DNA from: Osmia lignaria lignaria
Lineage: Eukaryota > Arthropoda > Insecta > Hymenoptera > Megachilidae
Reading direction: 5' to 3'
Length of the DNA: 64,000 nucleotides
Assembly: GCF_051020975.1 (NCBI RefSeq)
Contig: NW_027478170.1
Location: 3,782,001 to 3,846,000 of the forward strand
The notes under the pieces are model-generated. The model worked only from the letters and a program-made list of their open reading frames with translations, did no database searches and had not been told where the DNA came from. Below, one piece after another: positions 61,786 to 64,000 of this stretch. The first letter of the stretch is position 1. Each line of letters starts with the position of its first letter. The position numbers were made by a program, and so were the translations under genes.

Positions 61786-63717
61786 TTGCAGATTCATCTC
61801 AAGGGAAGGGGTCTGACGGACATATTTCGAGATATTTCTTCTTCTTGTTGTTCTACTTCTGCACAGCTAAGATCGAAGTGGCATTTGCAGCTCGCAATAG
61901 TGCAGAGTTATCTCAAAGACAGAGGCCACGGTGTTTCTGTACCTCTATTATGTTGGTGCAGCTTCGGAACTTTTAAATATCTTGATATATCTCGAGAACT
62001 ACGCATCTGATCAAAAAATATCATCGAACATAAAAAGTAGGAAACTTAATTCTCTACAAAAAAGGTCTCTTAACATTTTGCCATAGCTCGCTGCGTTTCC
62101 GAGATATTTGCAGATTTATCTCAAGGGAAGGGTCCTGATGGACATATTTCGAGATATTTCTTCTTCTTGTTGTTCTTCTTCTGCACAGCTAAACTGGAAG
62201 TGACATTTCCAGCTCGCAATCGTGCAGAGTTATCTCAAAGAAAGGGGCCACGGTGTTTCTGTATCTCTATTATGTTGGTGCGGCTTCGGAACTTTTAAAT
62301 ATCTCGATATATCTCGAAAACTACGCTTCTGATCAAAAAATATCATAGAATATAAATTGTAGGAAACATAATTCTCTACAAAAAACGTCTCTCAACATTT
62401 TGCCATAGCTCGCTTCGTTTCCGAGATATTTGCAGATTCAGCTCAAAGGAACGGGCCTGACGGACATATTTCGAGATATTTCTTCTTCTCGTTGTTCTTC
62501 TTCTGCACAGCTAAGCTGGAAGTGGCATTTGCGGCTCGCACTAGTGCAGAGTTATCTCAAAGAAAGGGGCCACGGTGTTTCTGTATCTCTATTATGTTGG
62601 TGCGGCTTCGGAACTTTTAAATATCTCGATATATCTCGAAAACTACGCTTCTGATCAAAAAATATCATAGAACATAAATTGTAGGAAACATAATTCTCTA
62701 CAAAAAAGGTCTCTTAACATTTTGCCATAGCTCGCTTCGTTTCCGAGATATTTGCAGATTCAACTCAAAGGAACTGGCCTGACGGACATATTTCGAGATA
62801 TTTCTTCTTCTTGTTGTTCTTCCTCTGCACAGCTAAGCTGGAAGTGGCATTTGCAGCTCGCAATAGTGCAGAGTTATCTCAAAGAAAGGGGCCACGGTGT
62901 TTCTGTATCTCTATTATGTTGGTGCGGCTTCGGAACTTTTAAATATCTTGATATATCACGAGAACTACGCATCCGATCAAAAAATATCATAAAACATAAA
63001 AAGTAGGAAACTTAATTCTCTACAAAAAAGGTCTCTTAACATTTTGCCATAGCTCGCTTTGTTTCCGAGATATCTGCAGATTTATCTCGAGGGAAGGGGC
63101 CTGACGGACATATTTCGAGATATTTCTTCTTCTTGTTGTTCTTCTTCTGCACAGCTAAGCTGGAAGCGGCATTTGCGGCTCGCACTAGTGCAGAGTTATC
63201 TCAAAGAAAGGGGCCACGGTGTTTCTGTATCTCTATTATGTTGGTGCAGCTTCGGATCTTTTAAATATCTCGATATATCTCGAAAACTACGCTTCTGATC
63301 AAAAAATATCATAGAACATAAATTGTAGGAAACATAATTCTCTACAAAAAAGGTCTCTTAACATTTTGCCATAGCTCGCTTCGTTTCCGAGATATTTGCA
63401 GATATATCTCAAGGGAAGGGGCCTGACGGACATATTTCGAGATATTTCTTCTTCTTGTTGTTCTTCTTCTGCACAGCTAAGCTGGAAGTGGCATTTACAG
63501 CTCGCAATAGTGCAGAGTTATCTCAAAGAAAGGGGCCACGGCGTTTCTGTATCTCTATTATGTTGGTGCGGCTTCGGAACTTTTAAATATCTTGAGATAT
63601 CTCGAGAACTACGCATCTGATCAAAAAATATCATAGAACATAAAAAGTATGAAACTTAATTCTCTACAAAAAAGGTCTCTTAACATTTTGCCATAGCTCT
63701 CTTCGTTTCCGAGATAT
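61786..63717. repeat. Mixed and more divergent monomers at right side
   Basis: Monomer 61786 has many private changes (TTCTACTTC, AAGATCGAAG, AAGACAGAGGCC, GTACCTC). Monomer 62108 is a CCTGATGG relative after a CTGCGTTTCC junction. Monomers 62430 and 62752 are CAGCTCAAAGG or CAACTCAAAGG types. Monomer 63074 (CTCGAGGGAAGG, GAAGCGGC) matches 46975 and 50839. Monomer 63396 has CTTGAGATATC and AAGTATGAAAC. Confidence 0.75.
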
Positions 63718-64000
63718 TTGCAGATTTATCTCAAGGGAAGGGGCCTAACGGACATATTTCGAAATATTTCTTCATCTTGTTGTTCTTCTTCTGCACAGCT
63801 AAGCTGGAAGTGGCATTTGCAGCTCGCAATAGTGCAGAGTTATCTCAAAGAAAGGGGCCACGGTGTTTCTGTATCTCTATTATGTTGGTGCGGCTTCGGA
63901 ACTTTTAAATATCTTGATATATCTCGAGAACTACGGGTCTTATCAAAAAATATCATAGAACGTAAATTGTAGGAAACACTATTCTCTACAAAAAAGGTCC
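63718..64000. repeat. Partial satellite monomer at right window edge
   Basis: The first 283 bp of a monomer. Private changes include CGAAATATTTCTTCATC and CTACGGGTCTTATC, which removes the otherwise very common TGATCA site. The array evidently continues past the window. Confidence 0.95.

Larger units (their letters stand above)
1..64000. repeat. 322-bp satellite DNA array (entire window)
   Basis: The window consists only of head-to-tail copies of one 322-bp sequence, with no unique DNA and no interruption. Using TTGCAG as monomer position 1, 197 complete monomers run from 296 to 63717, with partial monomers at both ends. Copies differ by point substitutions: for example, I count two differences between the monomers starting at 17676 and 17998. 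Length is very stable: eight monomers are short by 1 or 3 bp and none is longer. Large homogeneous arrays like this are known from eukaryotic centromeric, pericentromeric or subtelomeric heterochromatin. Which of these applies here cannot be seen because no flank is included. I do not recognise the family. An insect source is an inference of low confidence. Confidence 0.98.

Noticed and set aside
1..64000. CRISPR array
   Set aside because: Repeats are contiguous 322-bp units with no unique spacers; nothing resembles a 25-40 bp repeat with spacers or cas genes.
1..64000. rDNA spacer, histone or tRNA repeat
   Set aside because: No rRNA, tRNA or histone-like sequence is visible on either strand within the monomer.

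Overview
The whole 64 kb window is one uninterrupted, head-to-tail tandem array of a 322-bp satellite DNA monomer. There are 197 complete monomers between 296 and 63717, plus a partial monomer at each edge of the window. I see no protein-coding gene, RNA gene, transposon, CRISPR array or unique flanking DNA. The monomer is about 39% GC, all copies lie in the same orientation, and CpG is not obviously depleted. Arrays of this size and type are characteristic of eukaryotic heterochromatin (centromeric, pericentromeric or subtelomeric). The 322-bp length, roughly twice a nucleosome repeat, the AT-rich GAGATAT words and the undepleted CpG would fit an insect or another sparsely methylated invertebrate. 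That organism call is an inference of low confidence, and I do not recognise the satellite family.

Layout. Taking the word TTGCAG as monomer position 1, starts fall at 296 + 322n. Only eight monomers are shorter: those starting at 9634, 14457, 18642, 36029, 41180 and 57923 (1 bp each) and at 11887 and 13172 (3 bp each). The monomers fall into recognisable 5-prime, middle and 3-prime sequence variants. Shared rare variants show that blocks of 2 to 28 monomers have been copied within the array: trimer near 9.3-11.2 kb, octamer 4.2-8.3 kb, tetramers 11.2-13.8 and 20.9-23.5 kb, hexamers 13.7-17.6 and 18.3-20.9 kb, pentamer 23.5-26.4 kb, dimers 37.3-39.2 and 54.1-58.2 kb, and a 12-monomer duplication 45.85-52.4 kb. 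Longer-range copies lie 16, 17 and 20 monomers apart between 26 and 41 kb. There is no single array-wide higher-order period.

Within the monomer there is an older duplicated segment (two copies 114 bp apart), a TTC-rich pyrimidine tract, a short palindrome, a BclI-type TGATCA site and two A6 tracts. Each monomer also carries a roughly 225-bp stop-free stretch. It lacks an ATG, and its phase changes from monomer to monomer because 322 is not a multiple of 3, so I treat it as non-coding.

The most informative content is the record of recombination: two monomers (starting 32809 and 47619) look like the fused products of unequal exchange between neighbours, with narrow breakpoint intervals.
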